Positions 16,817 through 26,824 are shown, numbered from the stretch's first letter. The stretch: 64,000 bases of DNA from Clostridium hydrogeniformans DSM 21757 (GCF_000686705.1 NZ_JMLJ01000017.1:1-64000), one strand, 5' to 3'. Numbers and translations are program-made. Notes: a model not told the origin generated them from the sequence alone.

Positions 16817-18370
16817 TTACTTAATAAATCCTGATTCTCTTAAAAAATCCTTAGCTACCTTAGCTGGATCTTCCCCTAGTTTATCTACCTTATAATTTAA
16901 CTCTCTCATGGTTTCATCATTTATCTTTCCTGCTAATTCATTTATTATTCCCTCAAGTTCTGGATGCTTTTCTAAGGTTTCTTTCCTAAATATAGGTGCT
17001 GCATTATATGGAGGGAAGAAATTTTTATCATCCTTTAGAACCTTTAAATCGAATGCTTTAATTAGTCCATCTGTAGAAAAAGCATCTATAACATCACTTT
17101 TATTATTATTTATAGATGTATATCTAAGTCCACCATCTACTGCATCTACAGATTTAAAGTTCATGTTATAATCCTTTGAAAGCCCTATAAATCCATCTTC
17201 TCTATTGGTAAATTCTATAGTAGCCCCAAGTCTTAAGTCCTTACTTACTCTTGCAAGATCTGAAAAAGTTTCTAATTTATATTTATCAGCTAAGTCCTTT
17301 CTAACTGCAAGAGTATAGGTATTATTAAAACCTAAAGGTTTTAAATATTCTATATTATATTTATCACTATACTCTTTCTTTACAACATCATAAGTCTTAT
17401 CTCCATCTTTTATAGCTTCCATCTTTAATACATTAACAAGAGATGTTCCTGTATACTCTACAAAACCATCAATCTCTCCACCTTTTATTGCACTAAAGGT
17501 TACATTACTCCCGCCTAAATTAAGCTTTCTTTCAACTTCAAGGTCTGTTCTATCCTCAATTAAGTCAGACAATATATTTCCAAGTATAAGTTGCTCTGAG
17601 TAATTTTTAGATCCTATTACAATTTTATTCTTATTACTTTTAAACATATTAGAAAAAGATAAAAAAACTATTACTATAATCAATATTGCACTTATTACTT
17701 TAAATGTTTTGGAAACTCTTCTATTATTTTTACCATCTGTTACACCATTTGGTGTTACTGCAAGTTCTATTTTTCCTATTATAAAATCTATAGCTAAAGC
17801 AAGGATACATGCTGGTATTGCCCCTGCAAGTATCATATTATTATCAACAGTTTGAACTCCTGAGAATACTAAATATCCAAGACCTCCTGCACCTACAAAG
17901 GCTGCTATAGTCATAGAGCCTACTGCAGTAACTGCTGATATTCTTATACCTGCCATTATTACTGGCAAAGCTAGGGGAATTTGAATCATTCTAAGAACCT
18001 GACTCCTAGTAAGTCCTATTCCTGTTGCCGCCTCTAACATACTATCATCTATGCTTTTAAGTCCCGTATAAGTATTTTTTACTATAGGTAAAAGAGCATA
18101 TAAAACTACCATAACTATAGCTGGCTTACTCCCTATTCCAACTACTGGTATAAGAAGTCCAAGTAAAGCAAGACTCGGTACAGCTTGAAGTATATTAGTA
18201 ATTCCAAGTACATATTTAGATGTCTTTTTATATCTAGTTATAAGTATACCTAAAGGCACTCCTATAATAGTAGCCACTAAAACCGCAAGAATAGTAAGCT
18301 GTATATGTTCTAGGAATAGCTTAAAGATTTGTTCTTTTCTTTGTATCATAAAATCTATAAAAGCACTCAT
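16817..18370 (-). CDS. Osmolyte ABC transporter permease/substrate-binding fusion, copy 1
   Basis: 517 residues in two parts. Residues 1-210: ProW/OpuCB-type permease with about five helices and the EAA loop [23 protein letters not shown]. After one more helix (~225-245), residues ~250-517 form an OpuCC-type binding domain (IVIGSKNYSEQLILGNILSDL ... GFVEYTGTS ... DAFSTDGLI) that would face outside. Imports quaternary amines such as choline, carnitine or glycine betaine. Start codon overlaps the ATPase stop (TAATG), so translation is coupled. 80% or so identical by eye to copy 2. Confidence 0.92.
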   Translation of the reverse strand: MSAFIDFMIQRKEQIFKLFLEHIQLTILAVLVATIIGVPLGILITRYKKTSKYVLGITNILQAVPSLALLGLLIPVVGIGSKPAIVMVVLYALLPIVKNTYTGLKSIDDSMLEAATGIGLTRSQVLRMIQIPLALPVIMAGIRISAVTAVGSMTIAAFVGAGGLGYLVFSGVQTVDNNMILAGAIPACILALAIDFIIGKIELAVTPNGVTDGKNNRRVSKTFKVISAILIIVIVFLSFSNMFKSNKNKIVIGSKNYSEQLILGNILSDLIEDRTDLEVERKLNLGGSNVTFSAIKGGEIDGFVEYTGTSLVNVLKMEAIKDGDKTYDVVKKEYSDKYNIEYLKPLGFNNTYTLAVRKDLADKYKLETFSDLARVSKDLRLGATIEFTNREDGFIGLSKDYNMNFKSVDAVDGGLRYTSINNNKSDVIDAFSTDGLIKAFDLKVLKDDKNFFPPYNAAPIFRKETLEKHPELEGIINELAGKINDETMRELNYKVDKLGEDPAKVAKDFLRESGFIK

Positions 18371-19500
18371 TACTCTGTTACCTCCTCTTCATCAATATAT
18401 TTCTCACTCATAACAGAAATAACGCTACTTCTTGTAACTAATCCTTTTAATTTTTTATCTGAATCTACAACTGGTACATATCCTATATTGTTATTATTCA
18501 TAGTTTTTAAAATATCCACAATACTTGAATCTTCATCCACAGTTATGAGATCTTTTTCCATTATCTCTTCTATAGTAGAATTATTATTGCCCTTCCTTCT
18601 TATGGCTTTTATTGTTACTATACCTTTTAATACATTTTCCTTATCCACTATCATAAGACTATCTACCTTATTATTTCTCATTATTTCAATACTTTGAAGA
18701 ACATTTCTTCTTCCATTAGTAGTTACAGGATTTTTAATCATAACATCCTTTACTCTTATGTATTCTGGATTGTTCCATATTCTATCCTTACCTATAAAAT
18801 TCTCCACAAATTCATCTGCTGGATTTCTTAATATATTTTCTGGAGTATCATATTGAGCTATCCTACCTTTATTCATTATACATATCCTGTCTGCTAGCTT
18901 TATAGCCTCATCCATATCATGAGTTACAAATACAATTGTCTTTTTAACTTCCTGTTGAAGATTAAATAGTTCTTCTTGAAGTGAATTTCTTGTGATTGGA
19001 TCTAATGCACTAAAAGGTTCATCCATAAGTATTATGTCAGGATTAGTAGCAAGAGCTCTAGCAAACCCAACCCTTTGTTGTTGTCCTCCACTAAGTTCTC
19101 TTGGATATCTATCCATATATTTCTCTGGCTCTAATCCAACTAAGGTTAATAGTTCTCTAACTTTTTCTTCTATCTTACTCTCTTTTGTTTTAATTAATTT
19201 TAGTATAATTCCTATGTTCTCCTTTATAGTCATGTGCGGAAATATTCCTGTCTGCTGTATTACATATCCTATTTTTCTTCTAAGTTTTACAGAATCAATA
19301 TTTGAAATATTTTCTCCATTTATCTCTATACCCCCACTAGTTGGTGTTATTAGCTTATTTATCATCTTAAGAGTTGTGGTTTTACCACAACCACTAGGAC
19401 CTATAAACACTACAAACTCCCCATCATTTATTGTTAAGTTAAATTTCTCTATAATAGTGTTCTTATTATAGGATTTTTCTATATCCTTAAAAACTATCAT
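18370..19500 (-). CDS. opuCA: Osmolyte ABC transporter ATPase with CBS domains, copy 1
   Basis: 376 residues. Walker [10 protein letters not shown] (~35-43), Q-loop [10 protein letters not shown], signature [15 protein letters not shown], Walker [15 protein letters not shown]-loop VTHDMDEA. Residues ~250-370 hold two CBS domains ([11 protein letters not shown]..., EKDLITVDEDSSIVDIL), which in OpuA-type transporters sense ionic strength or nucleotides. Starts behind AGGAGG; pairs with the downstream permease/binding fusion. Confidence 0.93.
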   Translation of the reverse strand: MIVFKDIEKSYNKNTIIEKFNLTINDGEFVVFIGPSGCGKTTTLKMINKLITPTSGGIEINGENISNIDSVKLRRKIGYVIQQTGIFPHMTIKENIGIILKLIKTKESKIEEKVRELLTLVGLEPEKYMDRYPRELSGGQQQRVGFARALATNPDIILMDEPFSALDPITRNSLQEELFNLQQEVKKTIVFVTHDMDEAIKLADRICIMNKGRIAQYDTPENILRNPADEFVENFIGKDRIWNNPEYIRVKDVMIKNPVTTNGRRNVLQSIEIMRNNKVDSLMIVDKENVLKGIVTIKAIRRKGNNNSTIEEIMEKDLITVDEDSSIVDILKTMNNNNIGYVPVVDSDKKLKGLVTRSSVISVMSEKYIDEEEVTE

Positions 19501-19635
19501 TCTATGTCCTCCTTATCCTATATAAAATAAAGTTAATCTTTATATGAATATTTTTCTCTATATAAAAGACTTAACTTCTAAATACAGTATTATTTCTATA
19601 TTATGCTTATATAAATAAATTCCTATTAAAATCTG

Positions 19636-19734
19636 ACAACTTTATTGTATCATATAAGTTGTCTAATTGAAAATTTTTATATACATAGTATTTAACTAAG
19701 TATTAATATTTATTAACATTTAGTTGAATATTAT
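19636..19734 (-). promoter_or_regulatory. Promoter and paired dyads upstream of operon 1
   Basis: Minus-strand promoter TTCAAT (19671-19666), 16-base spacer, TACAAT (19649-19644). A dyad ACAACTT...AAGTTGT (19636-19662) straddles the -10. A larger dyad lies upstream: ATAGTATTTAACTAA (19685-19699) and TTAGTTGAATATTAT (19720-19734), 13 of 15 positions symmetric, 20-base spacer. Both dyads recur with the same geometry at operon 2 (22946-23047). Confidence 0.65.
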
Positions 19735-19860
19735 GAACAAAAATACCTATGAAAATGTTTTAAATAAGATAGTTTTTATAATATAGTTCTGCTTTAAATA
19801 CCATATAGGGTTATAAGTTTTAAAATTACTTCATAATATCTATCCAAATCAAGGATATTT

Positions 19861-20038
19861 TTAATGAATAAGTTAAGGCTTTATATTAAAGCTCTATATA
19901 GGGTTTTTGATTTAAAACTTATCTTATGCACTACTTAAGTTCTAGGGATTTAAAGGATCTAAGTGCATTTATAAGTTAAGATTCAAGATAGAAATCCTAT
20001 ATAGGGATTTAATAATACTTTTTAACTTATTCATTAAA
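19861..20038 (+). repeat. Palindromic dispersed element B, copy 1
   Basis: Bounded by TTAATGAATAAGTTAA (19861-19876) and TTAACTTATTCATTAA (20022-20037). The interior folds on itself through AACTTATcTTATGCACT and AGTGCATttATAAGTT and twin CTATATAGGG blocks. About 150 bases match, in reverse orientation, an element at 61272-61420. With the promoter, dyads and terminator this fills the 670-base gap. No coding capacity. Confidence 0.75.
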
Positions 20039-20128
20039 GTTTTATTGATTTATCTTAATTTATCAAAGTGTATACATTAACTTTTGCACTTAAAACTTTA
20101 TATAAAATTTAAGTTTTTCCTTATAAAA

Positions 20129-20166
20129 AAAGGAACTTAAGGAAAATAAATTCCCTAAGTTCCTTT
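20129..20166 (-). terminator. Terminator of osmolyte transporter operon 2
   Basis: AAAGGAACTTAaGG / CCcTAAGTTCCTTT with a ten-base loop, then CCTTTTTTTATAA on the minus strand. Confidence 0.85.
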
Positions 20167-20170
20167 ATGA

Positions 20171-21724
20171 CTATTTAATAAATCCTCTACCCTTTAGAAA
20201 ACTCTTAGCTACATTAGCTGGATCTTCTCCAAGTTTATCTACCTTATAATTTAACTCCCTCATAGTCTCTTCATCTATCTTATCTTCTAATTCATTCATT
20301 ATATCTTCAACTTCTGGATACTTTTCTAATACTTCCTTTCTAAATATAGGTACAGCACTATAAGGTGGGAAAAACCCCTTATCATCTTCAAGAACCTTTA
20401 AATCAAAAGCCTTAAGTAACCCTTCTGTAGAAAATGCATCTATCACATCACTTTTTCCATTATTTATAGAAGTGTATCTAAGCCCACCATCTATTGCATC
20501 TAAAGATTTAAATTTCATATTATAATCCCTTGCAAGTCCTATAAAGCCATCTTCTCTATTGCTAAATTCTATAGTTGTTCCAAGTCTTAACTTATCGCTT
20601 ACCTTTGCAAGATCTGAGAATGTTTCTAAATTATATTTAGAAGCTATATCTTTCTTTACTGCAAGGGTATATGTGTTGTTGAAACCTAAGGGTTTTAAAT
20701 ATTCTATATTAAACCTATCCCTATACTCCTTTTTTACTACATCATAAGCTTTATCTTTATCTTTAATAACATCCATTTTCAAAATATTAACAAGAGATGT
20801 TCCAGTATATTCTACAAATCCATCAATCTCTCCATTATTTATAGCACTGAAGGTTACATTACTTCCCCCTAAGCCAATTTTTCTTTGGACATTAATATCT
20901 GTTCTATCCTCAATTAAATCTGATAGCATATTTCCAAGTATACGTTGTTCAGAATCACTTTTAGACCCTATAACAATAGTATTTTTATTACTCTTAAACA
21001 TATTAGAGATTGAAAGAATTACTATTGCTATAAGTAATAATGAAGTTATAACTTTGAAAGTCTTAGAAACACCTTTCTTATTATTATCATCTATTAATCC
21101 ATTAGGTGTTACTGAGAGTTCTATTTTTCCTATTATAAAATCTATAGCCAAAGCAAGAATACAAGCTGGTATTGCTCCTGCTAGTATCATATCATTATTA
21201 ACAGTTTGAACTCCAGAAAACACTAAATATCCAAGACCACCTGCTCCTACAAATGCAGCTATGGTCATAGATCCTACTGCCGTTACTGCAGATATTCTTA
21301 TTCCTGCCATTATTACTGGTAAGGCTAACGGAATTTGAATCATTCTAAGAACTTGACTTTTAGTAAGTCCTATTCCTGAAGCTGCCTCTAGCATCTCCTT
21401 ATCTATATTTTTAAGACCTGTATAAGTATTTTTCACTATAGGTAAGAGAGAATATAAGACCACCATAACTATTGCGGGTTTACTTCCTATTCCGACCAAA
21501 GGTATAAGTAATCCAAGTAAAGCAAGACTTGGTACTGCTTGAAGTATATTAGTAACCCCAAGGACATATTTAGAGGCATTTTTATATCTAGTTATAATTA
21601 TCCCCAAAGGAACTCCTATAACAGCAGCTAATAAAACTGCAAGTACTGTGAGGTATATATGTTCTATTAATAGCTTAAATATCTCCTCTTTTCTTTCTAT
21701 AATAAATTCCATAAATGTACTCAC
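20171..21724 (-). CDS. Osmolyte ABC transporter permease/substrate-binding fusion, copy 2
   Basis: 517 residues, the same length as copy 1, and collinear with it throughout: membrane permease (1-210) with [23 protein letters not shown], then a binding domain from ~250 ([21 protein letters not shown]). The binding domain differs from copy 1 at positions near its start (KSDSEQR versus KNYSEQL), which may shift ligand preference. GTG start overlapping the ATPase stop (TAGTG), where copy 1 uses ATG. Confidence 0.92.
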   Translation of the reverse strand: MSTFMEFIIERKEEIFKLLIEHIYLTVLAVLLAAVIGVPLGIIITRYKNASKYVLGVTNILQAVPSLALLGLLIPLVGIGSKPAIVMVVLYSLLPIVKNTYTGLKNIDKEMLEAASGIGLTKSQVLRMIQIPLALPVIMAGIRISAVTAVGSMTIAAFVGAGGLGYLVFSGVQTVNNDMILAGAIPACILALAIDFIIGKIELSVTPNGLIDDNNKKGVSKTFKVITSLLLIAIVILSISNMFKSNKNTIVIGSKSDSEQRILGNMLSDLIEDRTDINVQRKIGLGGSNVTFSAINNGEIDGFVEYTGTSLVNILKMDVIKDKDKAYDVVKKEYRDRFNIEYLKPLGFNNTYTLAVKKDIASKYNLETFSDLAKVSDKLRLGTTIEFSNREDGFIGLARDYNMKFKSLDAIDGGLRYTSINNGKSDVIDAFSTEGLLKAFDLKVLEDDKGFFPPYSAVPIFRKEVLEKYPEVEDIMNELEDKIDEETMRELNYKVDKLGEDPANVAKSFLKGRGFIK

Positions 21725-22854
21725 TACTCTTTCCTCTCTTCCTCATATATATACTTCTCACTCATAACAGAAATAAGGCTGCTTCTTGTAACTAATCCCT
21801 TTAACTCACAGCTTGAATTTATAACTGGAACATAACCAATATTATTGTTATTCATGATCTTTAAAATATCCACAATGTTTGAATTTTCATCCACAGTTAT
21901 AAGATTTTTTTCCATTATATCTTCTATATTAGAGTTATCGTTTATATATGCTTTTATCGACTTTATTGTTACTATTCCTTTTAATAGGTTTTGTTTATCT
22001 ACAACCATAAGGCTATCAACCTTATTATTCCTCATTATTTCTATACTCTGGAGGACATTTCTTCTTCCATTAGTTGTTATAGGATTCTTAATCATAACAT
22101 CCTTAGCTTTTATATATTCAGGGTTATTCCATATTCTATCCTTTCCTATGAAACTTTCCACAAATTCATTTGCCGGATTCCTTAGTATATTTTCTGGGGT
22201 ATCGTATTGATAAATCTCTCCCTTATTCATTATACATATCTTATCTGCAAGCTTTATTGCCTCATCCATATCATGGGTTACAAAAACAATTATCTTTTTA
22301 ACCTCTTGCTGAAGATTAAATAATTCTTCTTGAAGGGAATTTCTTGTTATTGGGTCTAATGCACTAAAAGGTTCATCCATAAGTATTATATCTGGATCTG
22401 TAGCAAGGGCTCTAGCAACTCCAACCCTTTGTTGTTGACCCCCACTAAGTTCTTTTGGATATCTATTCATATATTTTTCTGGCTCTAGTCCAACTAAGGT
22501 TAATAATTCTCTAACCTTTTCATCTATTTTATTTTCTTCTGTTTTAGTTAATTTTAGTATGATTCCTATATTCTCTTTTATGGTCATATGAGGAAAAATT
22601 CCTGTTTGTTGTATAACATATCCTATGTTTCTTCTAAGTTTCACAGAATCAATATTTGCTATATCTCCTCCATCTATTTCTATATTCCCACTAGTTGGAG
22701 TTATAAGTTTATTTATCATCTTAAGCATGGTTGTTTTACCACAACCACTTGGTCCTATAAATACTACAAATTCTCCATTATTTATTGTTAAATTAAATTT
22801 CTCTATAATAGTATTTTTGTTATAGGATTTTTTTATATTATTAAAGACTATCAT
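21724..22854 (-). CDS. opuCA: Osmolyte ABC transporter ATPase with CBS domains, copy 2
   Basis: Start taken at ATG 22854 ([11 protein letters not shown]) because GAGGAGG is 6 bases upstream and this matches copy 1; a further in-frame start at 22869 lies ahead of that site. 376 residues with Walker [10 protein letters not shown], signature [15 protein letters not shown], Walker [14 protein letters not shown] and two C-terminal CBS domains. Collinear with copy 1; the CBS linker differs ([14 protein letters not shown] versus RRKGNNNSTIEEIM), the most variable stretch. Confidence 0.93.
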   Translation of the reverse strand: MIVFNNIKKSYNKNTIIEKFNLTINNGEFVVFIGPSGCGKTTMLKMINKLITPTSGNIEIDGGDIANIDSVKLRRNIGYVIQQTGIFPHMTIKENIGIILKLTKTEENKIDEKVRELLTLVGLEPEKYMNRYPKELSGGQQQRVGVARALATDPDIILMDEPFSALDPITRNSLQEELFNLQQEVKKIIVFVTHDMDEAIKLADKICIMNKGEIYQYDTPENILRNPANEFVESFIGKDRIWNNPEYIKAKDVMIKNPITTNGRRNVLQSIEIMRNNKVDSLMVVDKQNLLKGIVTIKSIKAYINDNSNIEDIMEKNLITVDENSNIVDILKIMNNNNIGYVPVINSSCELKGLVTRSSLISVMSEKYIYEEERKE

Positions 22855-22945
22855 TCTTTGCCTCCTCATTCTCTATAAAGTAAAAGTAACCTTTGAATGA
22901 ATATCTTACTTCACCCAAAGGTTGAAATCTAAAAACATAAATTTT

Positions 22946-23047
22946 ACAACTTTATTATACAATAGGAGTTGTTTAAGTGAAAATTTTATTCTTTATAGTA
23001 GTTAACTAAACTTTAAGATTTATTAACACTTAGTTAACTACTATAAG
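22946..23047 (-). promoter_or_regulatory. Promoter and paired dyads upstream of operon 2
   Basis: TTCACT (22981-22976), 16-base spacer, TATAAT (22959-22954). Dyad ACAACTT...GAGTTGT (22946-22972) around the -10. Perfect 17-bp dyad TTATAGTAGTTAACTAA (22994-23010) and its complement (23031-23047), with a 20-base spacer sharing TTTATTAACA with operon 1. Confidence 0.7.
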
Positions 23048-23141
23048 TTAATTTAATTATGTAAACATTTCACAAGTATTAGTTTTACAAATTACCTAAA
23101 TATTAATACCTATTCTTCATATATATGTTCAAAAAATATTA

Positions 23142-23180
23142 AAAAATAACTGGTTAACTAAAAGTTAACCAGTTATTTTT
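23142..23180 (-). terminator. Terminator of the 2-oxoacid oxidoreductase operon
   Basis: Perfect 18-bp stem AAAAATAACTGGTTAACT / complement with a three-base loop, flanked by A and T tracts. Confidence 0.88.
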
Positions 23181-23190
23181 ACCTATTGAA

Positions 23191-23721
23191 TTATTTAACG
23201 TAAGATGCTCCAACTTCTAAAGCTTTCTTATTTAACTCAAAGAACTTCTCTTTTCCATGATCTCTAAGGGCACCTAAAAGTACATCCATCTCAACTATTT
23301 TAGTTTTAGCAACTACTGCACCTAAAAGTACCATATTAGCTATTTTAGTAGATCCAAGCTTTGCTGCTTCTGTTTGTGCTGGTATCTTTATAACTTCTAT
23401 GTCCTCTCTCTTTGCTTCTCTTGTTACTAAATCACAATCCATTATTAATAATCCATTCTTCTTTATTGAATCCTCAAATTTATCTAAAGAAGGTCTGTTC
23501 ATAACTATTAATGAATCTGGAGATATAACTATTGGGGAACCTACTGACTCATCAGTTAGTATAACTGAACAGTTAGCAGTACCTCCTCTCATCTCTGGAC
23601 CATAAGATGGTAACCAAGAAACACTTAAGTTATCATCCATTCCAGCATAAGCTAGAAATTTAGCCATGGAAAGTATACCTTGTCCTCCAAAACCTGCAAA
23701 TAACATTTCTTGAGTTGCCAT
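23191..23721 (-). CDS. 2-oxoacid:ferredoxin oxidoreductase, gamma subunit
   Basis: 176 residues. The N-terminal GFGGQGILSMAKFLAYAGM is the hallmark of the gamma subunit, followed by SYGPEMRGGTANCSVI. Forms part of the four-subunit enzyme that oxidises a 2-oxoacid plus CoA to acyl-CoA and CO2, reducing ferredoxin. Last gene of the cluster delta-alpha-beta-gamma, one base after the beta stop. Substrate is not proved; the subunit split fits the 2-oxoisovalerate (VOR) or 2-oxoglutarate (KOR) types. Confidence 0.9.
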   Translation of the reverse strand: MATQEMLFAGFGGQGILSMAKFLAYAGMDDNLSVSWLPSYGPEMRGGTANCSVILTDESVGSPIVISPDSLIVMNRPSLDKFEDSIKKNGLLIMDCDLVTREAKREDIEVIKIPAQTEAAKLGSTKIANMVLLGAVVAKTKIVEMDVLLGALRDHGKEKFFELNKKALEVGASYVK

Positions 23722-23722
23722 A

Positions 23723-24472
23723 TTATTTCACCTCCCCAGTTGTGTCCTTCTTAACTCCTAAAGGATAGAAAGGCATCATATTTTCTCTTAACCATTGTAG
23801 AGATTCTTCTATATTTAATCCCCAGTTAGTTGGGCATATAGATAATACCTCAACCATTGAGAAACCTTTTCCTGCTATAGCATTTTCAAAAGCCTTCTTT
23901 ATAGCTTTTTTAGTTTTTATTACATTAGGAACATTATCAACGGATACTCTTTCTACATAACAAGCTCCATCTAAAGTAGATAACATTTCTGATACTCTCA
24001 TTGGATGACCTTGTACTTGTACATCTCTTCCAAATGGTGATGTTTCCGTTACTTGTCCTGCTAATGTTGTAGGTGACATTTGTCCACCTGTCATACCATA
24101 TATACAGTTATTTACGAATATAGTAACTATATTTTCTCCTCTTGTTGCTGCATGAACTATTTCAGAAGTACCAATAGCTGCTAGGTCTCCATCTCCTTGA
24201 TAAGTAAATACTACCTTATCTGGATTTGATCTTTTTATTCCAGTAGCAACAGCTGGTGCTCTACCATGAGCTGCTTGGAACATGTCAAATGCAAAATAAT
24301 CATATGCAAGAACTGAGCATCCAACTGGAGCAACTCCTATAGTTTTATCTAAAACATTTAACTCTTCTAAAACCTCTCCAACTAATCTATGGATTATACC
24401 GTGAGTACATCCTGGACAGTAGTGGGTTGGCCTATCTAATAAAGCTTTAGTTGGTTCAAATACTATAGCCAT
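23723..24472 (-). CDS. 2-oxoacid:ferredoxin oxidoreductase, beta (TPP-binding) subunit
   Basis: 249 residues. CPGCTHGIIHRL holds conserved cysteines near the N-terminus; the thiamine-diphosphate motif is YQGDGDLAAIGTSEIVHAATRGENI with NNCIYGMTGGQ. Start overlaps the alpha stop (TAATG). Catalyses the decarboxylation step and passes electrons to the ferredoxin-like subunit. Confidence 0.92.
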   Translation of the reverse strand: MAIVFEPTKALLDRPTHYCPGCTHGIIHRLVGEVLEELNVLDKTIGVAPVGCSVLAYDYFAFDMFQAAHGRAPAVATGIKRSNPDKVVFTYQGDGDLAAIGTSEIVHAATRGENIVTIFVNNCIYGMTGGQMSPTTLAGQVTETSPFGRDVQVQGHPMRVSEMLSTLDGACYVERVSVDNVPNVIKTKKAIKKAFENAIAGKGFSMVEVLSICPTNWGLNIEESLQWLRENMMPFYPLGVKKDTTGEVK

Positions 24473-25542
24473 TACTTAGCACCTCCTACTATTTCCTTAG
24501 CCTTAGCTAATATTTCAGCTGGCGTTGGAACCATTCCACCTGTTCTTCCGTAAAAATCAACAGGTTTTCTTCCATTTGAAGAAAGTTTTACATCCTCAAC
24601 CATTTGTCCACAACTCATTTCTACTGATAAGTAGCCATGTTTAGTGTTACCCACAGTTTTATCAAAGGCTTCTTGTGGGAATGGCCATATAGTTATAGGT
24701 CTTATTAAACCTAACTTTATTCCTTCTTTAGCTGCAAGCTTTATAACATTGTTACATATTCTTGCTGTTGTTCCGTAAGCAACCATTATAAGGTCACATT
24801 CTTCTTCACAGTTAAATAATTCATATCTAACTTCATTTTTCTTTATTTCATCATACTTAGCTTGAAGTTTATTATTATGGTTTTCTAACGCTTCTGGTTG
24901 TAAGAATAAAGAGTTTATTACATTATGCTCTTTTCTTCCTCCTAAACCATTAGCAGCCCAAGTTTTCTCTGGAAGTTTCTTAGCTTCTCTTTCCTTAAAC
25001 TCAACAGGCTCCATCATTTGTCCAAGCATTCCATCTCCCATAACCATTACAGGAGTTCTATATATATCTGCCACATCAAAGGCATCTTGAATTATATCAA
25101 CCATTTCTTGTATTGATGCAGGTGCATATACAGGCATATTAAAATCACCATGTGCTCCACCCTTAGTTGCTTGGAAGTAGTCAGATTGTGCTGGCTGTAT
25201 TCCTCCAAGTCCTGGGCCTCCTCTAACTATGTTTATTACAACACATGGAAGCTCAGCTCCTGCTATATAAGAAATCCCTTCGGCTTTTAAGCTTATTCCT
25301 GGTGAAGAAGATGATGTCATACATCTAACTCCTGTACCAGCTGCTCCATAAACCATATTTATAGCTGCTACTTCACTTTCAGCTTGAAGAAAAACTCTAC
25401 CTATTTGAGGCATTCTCTTTGATAAATATGCTGAAACTTCTGTTTGTGGTGTTATTGGATATCCGAAGAAACTCTGGCATCCAGCTTTTACAGCTGCTTC
25501 ACCTATGGCCTCGGTTCCTTTCATTAAAACCTTTTGTCCCAT
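24472..25542 (-). CDS. vorB: 2-oxoacid:ferredoxin oxidoreductase, alpha subunit (VorB-like)
   Basis: 356 residues. N-terminal pyrimidine-binding domain with GTEAIGEAAVKAGCQSFFGYPITPQ split at residues 9-33, then RCMTSSSSPGISLKAEGISY, GGPGLGGIQPAQSDYFQATKGG and a C-terminal domain II (LIMVAYGTTARICNNVI). Length and order match clostridial proteins named 2-oxoisovalerate ferredoxin oxidoreductase alpha; the neighbouring ptb/buk genes make a branched-chain or butyryl role attractive. The naming is inference. Confidence 0.85.
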   Translation of the reverse strand: MGQKVLMKGTEAIGEAAVKAGCQSFFGYPITPQTEVSAYLSKRMPQIGRVFLQAESEVAAINMVYGAAGTGVRCMTSSSSPGISLKAEGISYIAGAELPCVVINIVRGGPGLGGIQPAQSDYFQATKGGAHGDFNMPVYAPASIQEMVDIIQDAFDVADIYRTPVMVMGDGMLGQMMEPVEFKEREAKKLPEKTWAANGLGGRKEHNVINSLFLQPEALENHNNKLQAKYDEIKKNEVRYELFNCEEECDLIMVAYGTTARICNNVIKLAAKEGIKLGLIRPITIWPFPQEAFDKTVGNTKHGYLSVEMSCGQMVEDVKLSSNGRKPVDFYGRTGGMVPTPAEILAKAKEIVGGAK

Positions 25543-25562
25543 TATAAATCCCCCTCCTAAGA

Positions 25563-25772
25563 TTATTTCTCAACTGTTATAACTAAGTCTGGACACATTC
25601 TTCCACAAGATGCACAACCTATACAATCCTTCATCTTGTCTTCTGTAACTGTTGCTGGATGATAACCTTTTTCATTTAATCTATCCGCAAAAGTTATGAT
25701 TTTCTTTGGACACGCTATAACACATTGTCCACATCCCTTACATCTTTCTTCTCTAAAGGTAACTCTTGCCAT
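25563..25772 (-). CDS. 2-oxoacid:ferredoxin oxidoreductase, delta (2[4Fe-4S]) subunit
   Basis: Small ferredoxin-like subunit starting MARVTFREERCKGCG; two clusters are marked by CKGCGQCVIACPKK and CIGCASCGRMCP. Start taken at ATG 25772 by family; a GTG at 25781 lies closer to the AGGAGGG box (the ATG is 11-12 bases away), so a three-residue longer form is possible. First gene of the oxidoreductase operon. Confidence 0.9.
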   Translation of the reverse strand: MARVTFREERCKGCGQCVIACPKKIITFADRLNEKGYHPATVTEDKMKDCIGCASCGRMCPDLVITVEK

Positions 25773-25879
25773 AATACACACACCCTCCTTTAAACGATTA
25801 CAAGAAATACTATTATACTTTTCGTATTTAGTATGACTATTTATTTAATTTCATAGAATATATTTTCTATGAAGGTTTA

Positions 25880-26545
25880 TTATCTCCAAGGTGGTCTCAT
25901 ATAAATATCTATTCCAAATACCTCTTCTCCATGAACCTTCCCCTTAATTTCTTCTACCATATCATTTCTACAAACTGTATACTTATAGGGGATATTAAGC
26001 TTTTTAGATAATTCTAAAACCTCTTTGTCTCCTTTTAGTACATTATCTATGGTAGTTTCATAAGATAAGTTAGTATTTGATATAAAATGAGTAACCTTAA
26101 GTCTTGAGGCTTTTTCTATAGATCCTATATATTCTTCTACTCCATTTTTATCTGATGTAAATGGTCTTGTAGTATTAACCACAAAGAACATATCATAAGG
26201 TTCTTCCTTGAAAAATCTATTATATTGTCCAAGTACTACAGCTCCCATATCATCTCCACCAATGTCTATTACAACTTCATGGGATTTATCATTAAAAGCT
26301 GAATTTACTTCTGGTGGTACAACCATAAGCTCTGCATTAGACCAATGTGGATTGGCAGCTATAACCTTTACCCCTTGAGCTTCTAATTCCTCTTTTAACT
26401 CTCTAACACAAAAATAAGGATTAACTATGTCAATATCTACAAGAGTTACTTTTTTACCTTGCTTTGCAAGACTTAAAGCATAATTTATGGATATTTCTGT
26501 TTTTCCACTTCCAAAGTGTCCTGTAAAAACCCTTATTCTACTCAT
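25880..26545 (-). CDS. P-loop ATPase/GTPase of the CobQ/MinD type
   Basis: Start at ATG 26545 (MSRIRVFTGHFGSGKTE), six bases after AAAGGAG. Walker A GHFGSGKT near residue 10, a deviant-type switch VDIDIVNPYF and a second Asp region VVIDIGGDDMGAVV. C-terminus ends in an odd IYMRPPWR. Cytosolic; may deliver a cofactor or metal cluster to the oxidoreductase next to it, as similar genes often adjoin ferredoxin oxidoreductase operons, but no reaction is known. Confidence 0.75.
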   Translation of the reverse strand: MSRIRVFTGHFGSGKTEISINYALSLAKQGKKVTLVDIDIVNPYFCVRELKEELEAQGVKVIAANPHWSNAELMVVPPEVNSAFNDKSHEVVIDIGGDDMGAVVLGQYNRFFKEEPYDMFFVVNTTRPFTSDKNGVEEYIGSIEKASRLKVTHFISNTNLSYETTIDNVLKGDKEVLELSKKLNIPYKYTVCRNDMVEEIKGKVHGEEVFGIDIYMRPPWR

Positions 26546-26782
26546 AAGTACTCCTTTCAAGGAAAATGTAATCCTTTTTTATTAATTTATACTTTAATTA
26601 TATATTATATAGCCCTTACTTTAAAAGACAAAAAGTCATATTTTTTATTCTAGTAATTTGTCTGTTTAGAAATGCCCTGCCTGAATTTTTAGTAAATTAT
26701 AAATATACTTGAAATTAACTTTCAATTGACGACATTTTTTGATATTACTATTTTATATAAATTTATATTATTGCTAAAATAC

Positions 26783-26816
26783 TAAGACAGCAAAGTCATA
26801 AAACTTTGCTGTCTTA
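26783..26816 (-). terminator. Terminator of the buk-ptb-buk operon
   Basis: Perfect 14-bp stem TAAGACAGCAAAGT / ACTTTGCTGTCTTA with a six-base loop; minus-strand tail GTATTTTAG is only moderately T-rich. Confidence 0.75.
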
Positions 26817-26824
26817 ACTAATTA

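Noticed and set aside
18329-19471. Plus-strand frames opposite the osmolyte ATPase
   Set aside because: Antisense to conserved Walker and signature motifs; shadows.
19861-20038. Element B as an intact insertion sequence
   Set aside because: No transposase frame in or near any copy; only non-coding palindromic DNA.
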